This document shows positions 35,101-44,217 of a stretch of 64,000 nucleotides of DNA, in pieces. Within the stretch, counting starts at the first letter, position 1, and the number at the start of each line of letters is the position of its first letter. Source of the DNA: Candidatus Sulfotelmatobacter sp. (lineage in GTDB: Bacteria > Acidobacteriota > Terriglobia > Terriglobales > Acidobacteriaceae); assembly GCA_036500765.1 (NCBI GenBank), contig DASYBM010000004.1, positions 1,364,001 through 1,428,000 on the forward strand. The letters run 5' to 3'. Under the pieces are notes generated by a model, which was given only the letters and a program-made list of their open reading frames with translations, was not told the origin of the DNA and ran no database searches. The translations under genes were made by a program, and so were the position numbers.

Positions 35101-36050
35101 TCGATGCGACGCCGCGACGCAAGTGCAGTAAGCTGCTCACTGGCAACCCGGCCATCCAACTTCACTTCACGCAATAGCGGCGCATTTGCAACCGCTTGAT
35201 ACTGCAAGGAACCAGTAAATGCGACGTCCCCCGCTGGCTCAATCCCTGGTGACATTTCAGCAAAATCTGGCGTGTGAATCCGAATGGCATAGGTGCCTTT
35301 GGCCACGGGATTCGCGTAGTTGGTTACTTCTGCCTGAAGCGTCAGGTTAGACGCGCCTATACGCAGCGTTGTCGACTTAAGGTCGAGACGCTCGGGGTCC
35401 GCACTGAACGCCAGGTTCAAACTATGCGGAAGCGGTGCGTACTGGGCATAGCGCAAATGGCCGTCGGTGTAAGAAAGCTCGCCGTCATAGCGTTTGGCAA
35501 AAGCCGCGAAACGAATGTCAGCGCGCAGGTCATGTAGATCGGCTTCGAGTGGCGTGCTGCGATCGTTGTAGTTGATCTCCCCATGCATGAGCTGCGCGTG
35601 AGCGACGGCGAGGTCGAAAACACTGGTATGGCTGCCGCTCGTGCTGGGGGGAGCGGCCGGAAGGTTATTTCTTCCATCCTTCCCGACTTGTAAATAGACA
35701 ACTGGATGGTCGATCAGAAGCTGCCGCAAAGCAATTTGATGGCGCAGCACAGATACTATTTTTAAGCTCACCGTGAGATTGTCAACATGCAAAAGCGGAG
35801 ATTGCGTTGCCTTTTCGGTTCCGTGCACAGTGATGTTGTACAGGTGTGCCGTCAACTTTGAGAGACTGAGATCAAGGCCTCCGATTTCAGTTCTGGCGCC
35901 GGTGGCCTGCCGGGCTTGATTCGCGATTGTTTGTAATGCGTATTGCTGAAAACGGCTGCTGCGAAGAACGAAATATCCGGCGATTACAGCCACGATCACA
36001 AGCCCAAGTAGACTTGCGAGCAGCCAGCCGATAATACGTTTCCACTTCAT
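32142..36050 (-). CDS. tamB: TamB-like translocation and assembly module protein
   Basis: This 1302-residue AsmA/TamB-type protein has one N-terminal membrane anchor (IIGWLLASLLGLVIVAVIAGYFV). A long beta-rich periplasmic body of repeated sheet segments follows. The C-terminal DUF490/TamB domain contains ISSLQIDPTIGGNGQ, TKNLLFTFSTDVSQPG and SVSLERDQLGGFSADGRYHKRF. Such proteins bridge inner and outer membranes and support outer-membrane protein or lipid traffic. It begins 16 bases after the stop of the Omp85-type partner gene, the usual tamA-tamB order. The symbol follows family and context rather than close identity to the E. coli protein. Confidence 0.88.
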   Translation of the reverse strand: MKWKRIIGWLLASLLGLVIVAVIAGYFVLRSSRFQQYALQTIANQARQATGARTEIGGLDLSLSKLTAHLYNITVHGTEKATQSPLLHVDNLTVSLKIVSVLRHQIALRQLLIDHPVVYLQVGKDGRNNLPAAPPSTSGSHTSVFDLAVAHAQLMHGEINYNDRSTPLEADLHDLRADIRFAAFAKRYDGELSYTDGHLRYAQYAPLPHSLNLAFSADPERLDLKSTTLRIGASNLTLQAEVTNYANPVAKGTYAIRIHTPDFAEMSPGIEPAGDVAFTGSLQYQAVANAPLLREVKLDGRVASEQLTALASRRRIELKRLQGSYQLVDGNLRLTDVNVESLGGHIMAAAEIAHLDGTPDAHIRTSLHDISLRALQQTLGTQQLKGALLTGTISGRGEARWKGGIGNLRSRSDLTIQARAVSTATSLGEEVPVNGWIHASYDGPSQTVELRDTTLTLPSITLKANGKVGDRSNLLIQIVGADLHQAASLASAFAPQNTIPAISGSATLTALIRGSMKAPEISAQLKGQNIQVEGSEWTNVQAAVFADPSKLTVQNATLINAHRGQATFNASVALRDWSYDPADSIHGNLDVRQMRIADLLQLANQHYPLAGDLSAKFKVEGSQINPSGSGSAQIANAQVYGEPIQNLSTKFQAQNGSIAATLNVTANAGAIDANLSYAPKTKNYNLRLNAPSVVLQKLQTVQAKNLGLIGTVSVSVNGQGTLDDPQLTATVQLPQLQIRRNSIGNLKTELQIAKHSADLTLDSTIVQASIHARGHVALNGNYDTDAAIDTGTIPLQALLATYAPSAPQGVQGQAELHANFKGPLKDLSRAESHVSIPVFNASYQSLQIGIAQPIRIDYSNSVVTLQPAELKGTDTSLRIQGRVPLAGNSAPSLTAQGSVDLRILQIVAPDVQSSGALALDLHATGTGTSPSIQGQMQLKDVALGTADAPVGVAKLNGTIDIGNDRLQFTKMTGDVGGGEVTLGGSITYRPSVQFNLAMQTRSVRLLYPDGLRSSLEANLAYGGTMQASTLSGHILLKELSFTPDFDLSKIADQFSTSNAVSQPGFADSIKLAIAVQSQDLNATSSQISIAGTAALRVGGTAANPVITGRTTLSSGELFYRNLRYQLQNGAITFDNPIETHPVLNMSVSTTVEQYNLTLGLRGPLDKLATSYTSDPPLATADIINLIARGKTTQESAAQSTSTDSMIASQAASEVSGSLQKLAGISSLQIDPTIGGNGQSPSTQIAIQQRVTKNLLFTFSTDVSQPGSEIVQGEYQLNKQWSVSLERDQLGGFSADGRYHKRF

Positions 36051-36066
36051 GATCTAAAGGCCTGCT

Positions 36067-39006
36067 CTAAAAGGCTTGCCCAACCGTGATGTAGTACTGT
36101 GTCGGATTAATACCCGGCACTGGATTCAGATTGCGCCCGAAGTCAATCCGGATCGGGCCAATCGGAGTGGCATATCGCAGTCCGATGCCCACCGTATTGG
36201 TAAAGTTGTCGGCGAAATTATGCAGGTTAATCGCGCTGTAAACATTGCCACCGTCGTAGAAGACCACGCCCCCGAGCGCTTTCATGATACCGGTGGGAAA
36301 GCGCGCCTCGGAGTTCAGAATGAAAAGCTGCTTGCCGCCCACCGGCACGGTAATATCCACGCAACCGGATTGGTTCTGTAGGACGTTGCAGAAAGGAACC
36401 AGGCGCTGCGGACCAGCCTCGTCAATCGGAAAACCGCGCAACGAAGTGCCGCCCCCCGAGAAATAGAGCTGGCTGGTGGGAACAAAGCTCCCGGCAAATG
36501 GAGAAGCGAGCCCGATGCGGATGCTGTCGGCAAAAACCACGGAACGAAGCGGTTTGTAGAAGGCGTACTGCGCAAAGAGCTTGGCAAAGTTGGCGCTGGA
36601 GCCGAGAGCGGTCGGCGTGATGCCGACATTCACGGTCGAGAAAATTCCGCGATGGGCGTCGAGCGGCTTGTCGCGGGTGTCGCGGATCAGTGTTGCCGAA
36701 AAAGTCGAAAGGCGCACGTTCAGATCCTGAGGGAGCACAAGTTGCGAAACGATCACATGCGACAAGACGGTCTTGTTGAAGTCGTAACGGAATTGTAGCC
36801 GTGTATTGCTTTTGCGGCTCAGAAGCTTCTCCACTTGAAACGCGATATCGCCGAGACTGGCTGTAAACAGCGGGTTCTCGCTGGTACGCTCCAAAGAAAA
36901 GCTGGTCAGCGACTGCCACTGAGCCCCCAGGAAATGAGGCTGGCCGTAAGTCGCCAGGAGTTTTTGATCGAGTCGAGAGAGAAGTAGTGAACTGCCTATG
37001 GTCTCTCCCAAGCCGCGCATGTTGCGCCTGGTGAATTCGACCAGGCCGCGGGGGCTGGCGAAGGTCTGCTGGCTGGGCGCGATTTGATAGCCATTTAATC
37101 CGATTGAGCCACCGCCTCCCGGCAGCGCCACGGTCCCGGTGGGAATATTGCCGCCTCGGTGTGAGACTTCGAACCCGATCCCATAAGTCAGTTCATTGCG
37201 CTTGGCCTCGTGAACTTTCACCAGCGCCATCTCATCCGTCTGATCGAGGATCGGCTTTCGTGGACCCACGCTCGCCCAATCGAAGATGTTCAAGTCGTAT
37301 AGGCGGCTTTCGCCTTCCAGTAATTGTTGTCGGCGCATGGGAGCCTCAGTCGCAATTTTTGCCGTACTCGTGATCAGCGAGGTTCGTGTATGCTGCGGAC
37401 CCAGAACGACGGCTTCGCTAACTCTGACCTGTTGATGCTCGGTAATGGCGTAAGCGACGGTTACGCGGTGCGGATTGTTTTCAACTTTCGTCGCGGTCGC
37501 TTTTACTTCAACGTTGGGATATCCGCGATTGAGATAAGTGGCCGAAATTCGATTGCGATCGTCCGCCATCTTGCGAGGGGAAAATGGCGCGCCGGACTTG
37601 AGTTCAAACCCCACCGGCACAGTCAATTGTGCGTCTGGAACGCTTCGGTTTCCGGAGACCACCAGGTTGTCGACCACGGTTGGAGTGCCTTCCTCGATCT
37701 CGAAGACAGCCTCAACCGTCGAAACGTGGTCGACGGCGTGGGGTGTGACTTTGACATCTTCGTACCCGCGATCGCGGTACAGCGCCTCGATGTTGTCCGC
37801 ACTCTGCTTCAGCAATTTTTGGCTGATGTTGCCATGTGTCCAGATGTGCGATTTCTTCACCACGAGCTGATGCATCAGGTCGGGCGCGGCGATTGCATAG
37901 TTTCCGCGGAAAACGATGCCGTCGACCTTGTGCTTTTTGCCGCGATCAATCGCGTAGCGAACCAGAATGCGATCAGCTTGCGTCTGATAAGTCGTCGTCA
38001 CCATGACATCGTAATAACCTTTGTTTTGGAAGTAATTTTTGAGATTTCGTTCGCCTTCGGCGACGAGTTCCTGGTCAACGACACCTTCGGAATAAATCGG
38101 AATGAGTTGCCGCATGATCCGTCCCTTTAAATAAGGGACGATGGTAAGTTTGGCTCCAGTTACGGCGACCGTGACGGCAGGCCCGACTTCCACCCGAAAA
38201 GAAAGATGAACACGATTGGTCCGCGCGTCATACTCCGGTGGGTTTTCATGTACGCTGCTCGCGAGCCGGTGTTGCTTCGTAAGCGCGCTCTTCATCAGGG
38301 CGGTGGCGCGACTGATGCGTTCAGCGGTATAGATTTTTCCAGGTTTGAGAAGGCCGCCGGAAAGGCGTGCCCGCAGCGATTCCACGGCATGGATCAGAGA
38401 CACGGCTTCCGAATTCGATGGCCCGTTAATCTTGACTGAGGCGATGCGGGCGCGCTTGCCCATCTGCACCGCGAAAGTAATGTTCACCAACCCGTGCGCA
38501 TCATCGATTGACACGGAGGAATGGAGCGTGGCCTGGAAATATCCATTCCTGCGTAGAAATTTCGTTAGGGCAGATTCTGCGATCGGAAGTCGGGATGGAT
38601 CGTAAGGGTCTTCGTCTGCAAGATCTGCGACTTGGAGAAGGCGAGTGTAGGAGAATTCCCTGCTGGCGCTGCTAAATCCCACCACACCGAGATAATAGGC
38701 CGGTTCCAGAAGAAAGCTGATGTGCAAGCCTTTTACATCAGGCACAACGGTGACGTGAACTTGAGAGAAATTGCCCGCCCTTTGCAACGCCGGTATGCTA
38801 GCTTCGATTTTCTGTTGCGAGTAAGGCGTGCCGATTTTTTGCTCGACCAAGGGGTAGAGCGGATCGAGATTGCGATGCGGATTGGCGATGAGCGAGATAC
38901 CGCTTACGTTTTGGCCTTCGTAGGCCGCCTGCGGCGCCTGAGCAGCGAATTGCGCGAGGGTCGCCGCGCTGCTGAGCAAGAGCGCCGCGAGAGCCGACAA
39001 CCGCAT
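36067..39006 (-). CDS. Omp85-family outer-membrane protein (TamA/BamA-like)
   Basis: This 979-residue protein has a signal peptide (MRLSALAALLLSSAATLAQ). It carries several POTRA domains (for example the VTVVPDVKGLHISF, ILVRYAIDRGKKHKVDGIVF and TVEAVFEIEEGTPTVVDNLVVSGN stretches). The C-terminal Omp85 barrel has YFSGGGTSLRGF near residue 860 and ends GQAF, with the terminal Phe expected for barrel recognition. Five or more POTRA units make it longer than E. coli TamA (three). ATG 39006 has GAGGA about 6 bases upstream. Coupling to the tamB-like gene suggests a TAM-type insertion machine. Confidence 0.88.
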   Translation of the reverse strand: MRLSALAALLLSSAATLAQFAAQAPQAAYEGQNVSGISLIANPHRNLDPLYPLVEQKIGTPYSQQKIEASIPALQRAGNFSQVHVTVVPDVKGLHISFLLEPAYYLGVVGFSSASREFSYTRLLQVADLADEDPYDPSRLPIAESALTKFLRRNGYFQATLHSSVSIDDAHGLVNITFAVQMGKRARIASVKINGPSNSEAVSLIHAVESLRARLSGGLLKPGKIYTAERISRATALMKSALTKQHRLASSVHENPPEYDARTNRVHLSFRVEVGPAVTVAVTGAKLTIVPYLKGRIMRQLIPIYSEGVVDQELVAEGERNLKNYFQNKGYYDVMVTTTYQTQADRILVRYAIDRGKKHKVDGIVFRGNYAIAAPDLMHQLVVKKSHIWTHGNISQKLLKQSADNIEALYRDRGYEDVKVTPHAVDHVSTVEAVFEIEEGTPTVVDNLVVSGNRSVPDAQLTVPVGFELKSGAPFSPRKMADDRNRISATYLNRGYPNVEVKATATKVENNPHRVTVAYAITEHQQVRVSEAVVLGPQHTRTSLITSTAKIATEAPMRRQQLLEGESRLYDLNIFDWASVGPRKPILDQTDEMALVKVHEAKRNELTYGIGFEVSHRGGNIPTGTVALPGGGGSIGLNGYQIAPSQQTFASPRGLVEFTRRNMRGLGETIGSSLLLSRLDQKLLATYGQPHFLGAQWQSLTSFSLERTSENPLFTASLGDIAFQVEKLLSRKSNTRLQFRYDFNKTVLSHVIVSQLVLPQDLNVRLSTFSATLIRDTRDKPLDAHRGIFSTVNVGITPTALGSSANFAKLFAQYAFYKPLRSVVFADSIRIGLASPFAGSFVPTSQLYFSGGGTSLRGFPIDEAGPQRLVPFCNVLQNQSGCVDITVPVGGKQLFILNSEARFPTGIMKALGGVVFYDGGNVYSAINLHNFADNFTNTVGIGLRYATPIGPIRIDFGRNLNPVPGINPTQYYITVGQAF

Positions 39007-39232
39007 AGAGAATCCTCAAACTCGCTTGTGCGGTGACGGGCTGAATCGAACAAGTAACAGCGTTATCGCCTTATGCGTAATCCCGCCCACAATTGGTGAG
39101 TCGCTCGGCTTCGAACTTCCCCAAGCCGAGCGGCCTCGACTGAGTCGTGAGGAAGTGGCGCTTTCGCAAGTGTCGACCTGGAAGGCAGTTGCCGGCCCGG
39201 CAGCCAGTATTCGGGCCGGCCTCGCTGAGAAA

Positions 39233-39757
39233 TTATCCACGTTCATGCGGTGGAAAATGCTCCAGCATTTTGTCGACAGCCTTATCCAGCTTCTTTTCGT
39301 TTTTTTCGGGTTTATCGGAAAGCGAATCGTTGGCTACGCCGCGCCAAAGCAGTTGCTTATTATGGGCATCGTAGAGATCCAGAACCAGGGTGCCGACGGG
39401 ATAGTTTTCCACCTGGGTTGTGGTTTCGCCGAAACCACCCCAGCGCCATCCGCCCATTCCGTTATAGAAGGTCTGATATTCCTGTTGATTTCTGGCGCTG
39501 CCTACGGCAGCAATGGCAACATCGCCGCCGTTGTCAACCCTTTGCCAGCCTTTGGCTTGCAAATCGCGGTCGACGGCGTCCTGAATACGGCTCTGCCATA
39601 AAGGATCCGAGGTCTTGATTTTTTCCCAATAGTAAGTATGGTACTGAGAGAAATCAGCGTGGTGATCGTAATCTGTTTTGACGTCCTGCGGCATTGCGCT
39701 CGCGGCAACAATGAGCAGAACCGAAAGAAGCGATGACCAAATGCGGAATATACTCAT
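39233..39757 (-). CDS. DUF4136-domain exported protein
   Basis: This product of about 174 residues has a signal peptide (MSIFRIWSSLLSVLLIVAASA). It contains the DUF4136 pattern VKTDYDHHADFSQYHTYYW, a DAVDRDLQAKGWQRV helix, VAIAAVGSA and LVLDLYDAHNKQLLWRGVA. ATG 39757 is preferred over 39790 because GGAG lies 7 bases upstream and the signal peptide then starts properly. The function of the family is unknown; members are exported or lipoproteins. It begins the minus-strand run of small stress-type genes. Confidence 0.85.
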   Translation of the reverse strand: MSIFRIWSSLLSVLLIVAASAMPQDVKTDYDHHADFSQYHTYYWEKIKTSDPLWQSRIQDAVDRDLQAKGWQRVDNGGDVAIAAVGSARNQQEYQTFYNGMGGWRWGGFGETTTQVENYPVGTLVLDLYDAHNKQLLWRGVANDSLSDKPEKNEKKLDKAVDKMLEHFPPHERG

Positions 39758-39961
39758 AGAAATTCTCCACAATTGAAAATTACTGCGCATCTTTGACTTC
39801 TACGCAGCCATGCCGAGGTGCGAGTGGGATGCGCAGAATGACGGAATGGATGCGTGCAAAAGAAATCGCTGCCTTGTTCCGATGCCGGCCACTGCGACGA
39901 TGTGGAACATTCTTCATCGTCCCCTCACGAGCGATCAGAACCGCGAAACTAAACAACGACT

Positions 39962-40399
39962 TTAGGCAGCTTTGCGAGTGCGGGCAGCCTGTTGGCGGCT
40001 CGCCTTGCCGCGTTGCGCAGCCGATCTCTTCGTCTGACGCGATAGGGCCTCGCGGCTTGCAGTTCGGTGCGGTTCGCGTTTCAGAGCTCCTTCAACGGCG
40101 CGTGAACGCGTAGCGGACGGCTTGCCTTGCGAACTCCGCGCTCGCTTTCCTGCCTGCGTATCTTGCTCGGCCTTTTTTTGAATCGACGCGGAGCCCTTCT
40201 TCGGTGGACCCAGTTTGACGCCCGCACGTCGCGCTTTGGACAGGCCGATGGCAATCGCCTGCTGGGGAGACCGAGCTCCGTGTTTCCCCTCGCGGACATG
40301 ATGTATCTCTTCCCGAATAAATTCGCCCGCCTGCGTGGACGGCGATTTTCCCTCGCGCGCATCCTCACGCGCCCGTTCCAAAGTTTCTCGTTCCGGCAT
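39962..40399 (-). CDS. DUF6496-like small basic protein
   Basis: This 145-residue, highly basic protein begins MPERETLERAREDAREGKSP. It contains the conserved stretch FIREEIHHVREGKHGARSP followed by QAIAIGLSKARRAGVKLGPP. The rest is a low-complexity Lys/Arg/Ala/Ser tail resembling histone-H1-like tails, suggesting nucleic-acid binding. Function is unknown. It stands among other small stress-associated genes. Confidence 0.8.
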   Translation of the reverse strand: MPERETLERAREDAREGKSPSTQAGEFIREEIHHVREGKHGARSPQQAIAIGLSKARRAGVKLGPPKKGSASIQKKAEQDTQAGKRARSSQGKPSATRSRAVEGALKREPHRTASREALSRQTKRSAAQRGKASRQQAARTRKAA

Positions 40400-40445
40400 C
40401 TTTATCCCTCCTGCACCACAAGATCAATAATTCGCTAGCGATCCC

Positions 40446-40772
40446 TCAAGCCGCTTTGCGCGGATTAGAGCTTTCGTCTCGATGGATTCGTTGTGAAAGT
40501 AACTCTTTTGCTCTTTGAAGTTCAGTTCTACGGTCCTGACTAAGTCCGCGACCGGCTCGATTGATGAAATAGGTAAGCATTCGCATGCCTGAGGCCGGCC
40601 CCTTCGGTGAAGCTGTTTTCGAGGCCAAGACTCGCGCGATGGTGGCAGCGCTCTTGGTAAACAAGCCGCTGGGCGGATGAGTGGAGTCAGTGGTTACGCC
40701 AGCCACCCACTTTTTCAGACTCGCTCCATCCGCCTTCCTGGCTTTCTTCTTCCTGTTCCAGGTGCTGCCCAC
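40446..40772 (-). CDS. DUF3175-domain protein
   Basis: This 108-residue basic protein matches the DUF3175 pattern: KKWVAGVTTDSTHPPSGLFT, then SAATIARVLA, then GMRMLTYFINRAGRGLS and an RRTELQRAKELL helix. It has no signal peptide. The role is unknown; such genes often travel with other small soil-bacterial stress genes, as here. It is in the same direction as the DUF6496 and DUF4142 genes. Confidence 0.82.
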   Translation of the reverse strand: MGSTWNRKKKARKADGASLKKWVAGVTTDSTHPPSGLFTKSAATIARVLASKTASPKGPASGMRMLTYFINRAGRGLSQDRRTELQRAKELLSQRIHRDESSNPRKAA

Positions 40773-40800
40773 GAATCGTCCTCTGCGGTTATGCGATACG

Positions 40801-41412
40801 CTACGGCTGTGATGGACTCGGTTTAAGAGAAGAATTCGCAGCCTGCGTGCTCTTTGGGGCGATGCTTTCTGCTGCCTTGAGGTGCTCGCGCAGAGTAGGC
40901 AAAGTTTGGGTCGCGAAGTTCTTCACATCGGAATCCTGTCCTGTGCTGCTTTCGGTCCGGAAAGCGGCGACATCCTTCTTATGATCCTTCAGCATGTCGC
41001 TCATGTAAGCCTTGTCGAACTGGTCACCCGACAACTTCGAGAGTCGCTCTTTGGTCGCCTTCTGCATGACACTTGGCGACTTGGGCAGGTTGATGCCTTT
41101 TTCGCTGGCGAGTTCCTTCAACTTGTCATTGGCCTTACTATGATCGTCGACCATCCGCTGACCGAAGTTTTTTACGGCATCGCTGGACGCTTTCTGGACC
41201 GCCAACTGGCCTAATTCCACTTCGGCAAGGCCACCCTGGGCAGCTTCCTTGACGAACTTCTGGTCGGCGGGACTGAGTTTCGCCATGTGTCCCTCGGAAG
41301 AGCCGGGGCCCATTGCGTTGTCTTGACCTGAGTTAGTTTGACCCTGCGCCGCGAGCGTCAGCGCGCCCGCGACCGCAACGAATGTTAAAGCTTGATAGAA
41401 CAATTTAGTCAT
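40801..41412 (-). CDS. DUF4142-domain secreted protein (ferritin-like helical bundle)
   Basis: This 203-residue exported protein has a signal peptide (LTFVAVAGALTLAAQGQ). It has the DUF4142 core: LSPADQKFVKEAAQGGLAEVELGQLA, FGQRMVDDHSKANDKLKELA, and the DQFDKAYMSDMLKDHKKDVAAF segment with clustered His/Asp residues. The fold is a four-helix bundle with ferritin-like topology, but metal binding is not shown. Function is unknown, likely envelope stress. Confidence 0.87.
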   Translation of the reverse strand: MTKLFYQALTFVAVAGALTLAAQGQTNSGQDNAMGPGSSEGHMAKLSPADQKFVKEAAQGGLAEVELGQLAVQKASSDAVKNFGQRMVDDHSKANDKLKELASEKGINLPKSPSVMQKATKERLSKLSGDQFDKAYMSDMLKDHKKDVAAFRTESSTGQDSDVKNFATQTLPTLREHLKAAESIAPKSTQAANSSLKPSPSQP

Positions 41413-41631
41413 CGGATTTCCCTCTGTTACAAATTCTTTTCTCTAGGCTATGGGGAGGTTTCGGCCACAACCATCGGGTGTTTTCGGCATTTCCGCGCCC
41501 CCTCAGTCTGTACCTAAGATTGACTCCTTCGCCAACCCTGGTTCACCCCATCGCATCCTTAGACCGTACAAACAAGACCGTACGAACACTGCACGAACGG
41601 GCCACTCTAGTTCGATTTGTTAGGAAACTGC

Positions 41632-42630
41632 ATGTCCAAAATGTTCAGCGGAACTATTCCCCTTCGCAACTTCGGCCATTCTGACGACAAGATATCAATC
41701 CTCGGTTTTGGGGGGCATCACCTCGGGGACGCCCCCGACGAAAAGACGGCCATCGAGATCATCCACCAGGCGGTGGATGGCGGAATCACCTTCTACGACA
41801 ACTGCTGGGAGTATCGCAGGGGCAAGACCGAATTATGGATGGGCGCCGGTTTGAAGGGCCGCCGCGACAAAGTATTTTTGATGACAAAAACTTGCCCGCA
41901 TGGCCGGGATGCCAGCCTCGCTTTGGCAATGCTGGAAGAATCGTTGCGGCGATTACAGACCGATCATCTCGACCTCTGGCAGGTGCACGGCATGGCTTTC
42001 GATAACGATCCCGAACTCTTCATTCGCAAGAACGGAGCGGCAGAGGCTTTGGAAAAAGCCAAGAAGGATGGCAAGGTTCGATTCGTTGGATTTACCGGCC
42101 ATCAGAATCCGAAAGTCCATCTGGGGATGTTGCAGACGGGGTTTCCGTTTGATGCTGTACAGATGCCGCTCAATGCCTTCGACGCGAACTTTCGCAGCTT
42201 CGAAAAGCAAGTGCTGCCGGAACTGAATAAACGCGGCATCGCAGTGCTGGGAATGAAACCGCTGAACGGGCACGGGGACGCGATCAAACACGGGGTAGTC
42301 ACGGCAGAAGAAGCCTTACGTTATGCGATGAGCTTGCCGGTGACCACGACGATTACCGGTATCGACAGCCTGGAAGTGCTCCACCAGAACCTTCAGATCG
42401 CGCAGAATTTCAAGCAGTTTGCGGAATCCGAAATGAATGCACTGCGGGAGCGCTGCCAACAGGACGCCGCCGATGGCCGATATGAACTGTATAAGCTCTC
42501 GCTGAAGTTCGATAATCCTGAATCCCGCCTGGCTCACGGCTTTCCGCTCGACACCCAGCAATCCGAAGTCAAGGACATGTTGGGAGCGCCGCAGAATACA
42601 GGCCACCCATTTCCGGAAAAGCAATTTTAG
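41632..42630 (+). CDS. Aldo/keto reductase, cytoplasmic member of a tandem pair
   Basis: This 332-residue AKR has tetrad segments GITFYDNCWEYRRGKTE (Asp, Tyr), VFLMTKTCPHGRD (Lys) and DLWQVHGMAF (His). ATG 41632 has AGGA 6 bases upstream; a TTG at 41617 is rejected. The next gene encodes a close paralogue with a Tat leader, and the two share LEESLRRLQTDHLDLWQ and VRFVGFTGH. This copy lacks an export signal, so the two enzymes probably act on opposite sides of the membrane. Upstream, ACCGTAC is repeated near 41564 and 41580 and could be a regulator site. The substrate is unknown. Confidence 0.88.
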   Translation: MSKMFSGTIPLRNFGHSDDKISILGFGGHHLGDAPDEKTAIEIIHQAVDGGITFYDNCWEYRRGKTELWMGAGLKGRRDKVFLMTKTCPHGRDASLALAMLEESLRRLQTDHLDLWQVHGMAFDNDPELFIRKNGAAEALEKAKKDGKVRFVGFTGHQNPKVHLGMLQTGFPFDAVQMPLNAFDANFRSFEKQVLPELNKRGIAVLGMKPLNGHGDAIKHGVVTAEEALRYAMSLPVTTTITGIDSLEVLHQNLQIAQNFKQFAESEMNALRERCQQDAADGRYELYKLSLKFDNPESRLAHGFPLDTQQSEVKDMLGAPQNTGHPFPEKQF

Positions 42631-42668
42631 AAGGCCAATTATAGGACCATGGACGAGGAGCATAGACA

Positions 42669-43724
42669 ATGGCCGCGAATTACGAGTTGGACCGCAGAAA
42701 ATTTATGAGGGGCGTGGCCATGTTGGGTGCGGCGGCGCCGCTCCTGTCGGGAGACGGCGTGGCGCTGGAGGCAGGGCGAGACCGATCACCGGACATTCCA
42801 CCTGGGACGGTTCCCATGAAGACACTTGGACGCACCGGAGTTCAGGTATCGGCGATGGGGCTGGGCGGCTATCACCTGGGATCGGCCGAGACCGATCAGG
42901 CCGCGGCTGAGATCGTGGCGAAGGCGTTGGACTATGGCGTCACATTTTTCGACAATGCGTGGGAATATCACGATGGGCTAAGCGAAGAACGAGTCGGAAA
43001 AGCGCTACGGGGAAAGCGCGATCGGGCTTTTGTCATGACAAAAGTCTGTACTCACGGCCGCGATAAGAAACTGGCGATGCGCATGTTAGAAGAGTCGCTT
43101 CGCCGCCTGCAAACCGATCATCTCGATCTTTGGCAGATTCACGAAGTGGTTTACGACAATGATCCGGACCTGATTTTCGCCGCGGATGGAGCGGCGGAGG
43201 CTCTGCTAGCCGCCAAGCAACAGGGAAAAGTCCGCTTCGTCGGTTTTACCGGACACAAGGATCCGGAGATCCACCTGAAAATGTTGTCGCACGATTTTCC
43301 GTTCGATACGGTTCAGATGCCGCTTAATTGTTGCGACGCTACGTTTCGCAGCTTTGAGACCCAGGTGTTAGCTGAAGCGAACCGCCGTGGTATTGCCGCG
43401 CTGGGCATGAAGAGCCTGGGAGGAAGCGGCGAACTGGTTCGTCATGGCGCAGTGACTCCGGAGCAAGGATTGCGCTACGCCATGAGTCTCCCGGTAGCTA
43501 CCACAATCAGCGGCGTCGATAGTATGCAGGTGCTCGATCAAAACCTTCAGGTCGCGGTGAATTTCAAATCGTTGGCAGCGGCCGACATGCAGGCCCTGCG
43601 GGAGCAATGCCGTCCACTCGCGGGCGATGGCCGGTTGGAGCTGTTCAAGATGACGACCAAATATGATGGCAAGATAGGGCGGGAGCAGCATCACTTTCCA
43701 ACAGTGCAGGACCTGCCGCTGTGA
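42669..43724 (+). CDS. Aldo/keto reductase with Tat signal, second of a tandem pair
   Basis: This 351-residue AKR is preceded by a twin-arginine leader (DRRKFMRGVAMLGAAAPLL), so it is likely exported folded with its cofactor. The tetrad segments are VTFFDNAWEYHDG, FVMTKVCTHGRD and LDLWQIHEVVY. It is collinear with the upstream paralogue over most of its length, including AALGMKSLGG versus AVLGMKPLNG, and arose by tandem duplication. The C-terminus, with two cofactor-binding Arg/Asn-type segments, is intact. The pair likely forms one transcription unit, with 38 bases between the genes. Confidence 0.88.
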   Translation: MAANYELDRRKFMRGVAMLGAAAPLLSGDGVALEAGRDRSPDIPPGTVPMKTLGRTGVQVSAMGLGGYHLGSAETDQAAAEIVAKALDYGVTFFDNAWEYHDGLSEERVGKALRGKRDRAFVMTKVCTHGRDKKLAMRMLEESLRRLQTDHLDLWQIHEVVYDNDPDLIFAADGAAEALLAAKQQGKVRFVGFTGHKDPEIHLKMLSHDFPFDTVQMPLNCCDATFRSFETQVLAEANRRGIAALGMKSLGGSGELVRHGAVTPEQGLRYAMSLPVATTISGVDSMQVLDQNLQVAVNFKSLAAADMQALREQCRPLAGDGRLELFKMTTKYDGKIGREQHHFPTVQDLPL

Positions 43725-43795
43725 CGCTAAGGGATTCCCTTATTCTGCATCGGGATCTTCTCTGGCTGGACCAAAAACGAGTGGAGCGCCGAACA

Positions 43796-44215
43796 CTAGG
43801 CATCCTTTCGAATTTTCCAGATCAGGACGGAGGCAGTCAGCCAGGCCAAAGTGGCGCCAGGAAGCACCAGCCACGATGTGTGGTCCGGAATGAGGCGCCA
43901 CACCAGCAGCGCAAACACTAGAAGTCCGATGCTTCCCATCGCGGAACCTGCGGCATCGACACTGGCTGCTTCTCTTCCGCGTTCGGTACCATGAAGCCCG
44001 TGCTTTTCTTTCTTGGCCTTTTCAGTTTTCTCGATCAGGGTCGCACCGGCTGGAAATATCGCCGGGAACGCTAAGAACAGCCCGCCGATACTGGCGCCAA
44101 ATTTCTTAGCGATCATCCCGGTGATCGCGGTGATCAATCCACCGAAAACGAAGCGTATCGCATACTGTCGCCAATTGGTTTGCTTTAAGGACGACGCATC
44201 TACCTTGACTCGCAT
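43796..44215 (-). CDS. Small DUF3147-like integral membrane protein
   Basis: This product of about 139 residues starts MRVKVDASSLKQTNWRQYA and has four probable helices, beginning IRFVFGGLITAITGMIA. It resembles the upstream gene's product (IRFLIGGIVVSGFALIA followed by a GLFxAxP segment), so the two are paralogues. ATG 44215 lies two bases after the upstream stop; a longer frame from 44323 would overlap it. A charged cytoplasmic loop (EKTEKAKKEKHGLHG) separates the helix pairs. The function of such proteins is unknown. Confidence 0.72.
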   Translation of the reverse strand: MRVKVDASSLKQTNWRQYAIRFVFGGLITAITGMIAKKFGASIGGLFLAFPAIFPAGATLIEKTEKAKKEKHGLHGTERGREAASVDAAGSAMGSIGLLVFALLVWRLIPDHTSWLVLPGATLAWLTASVLIWKIRKDA

Positions 44216-44217
44216 CG

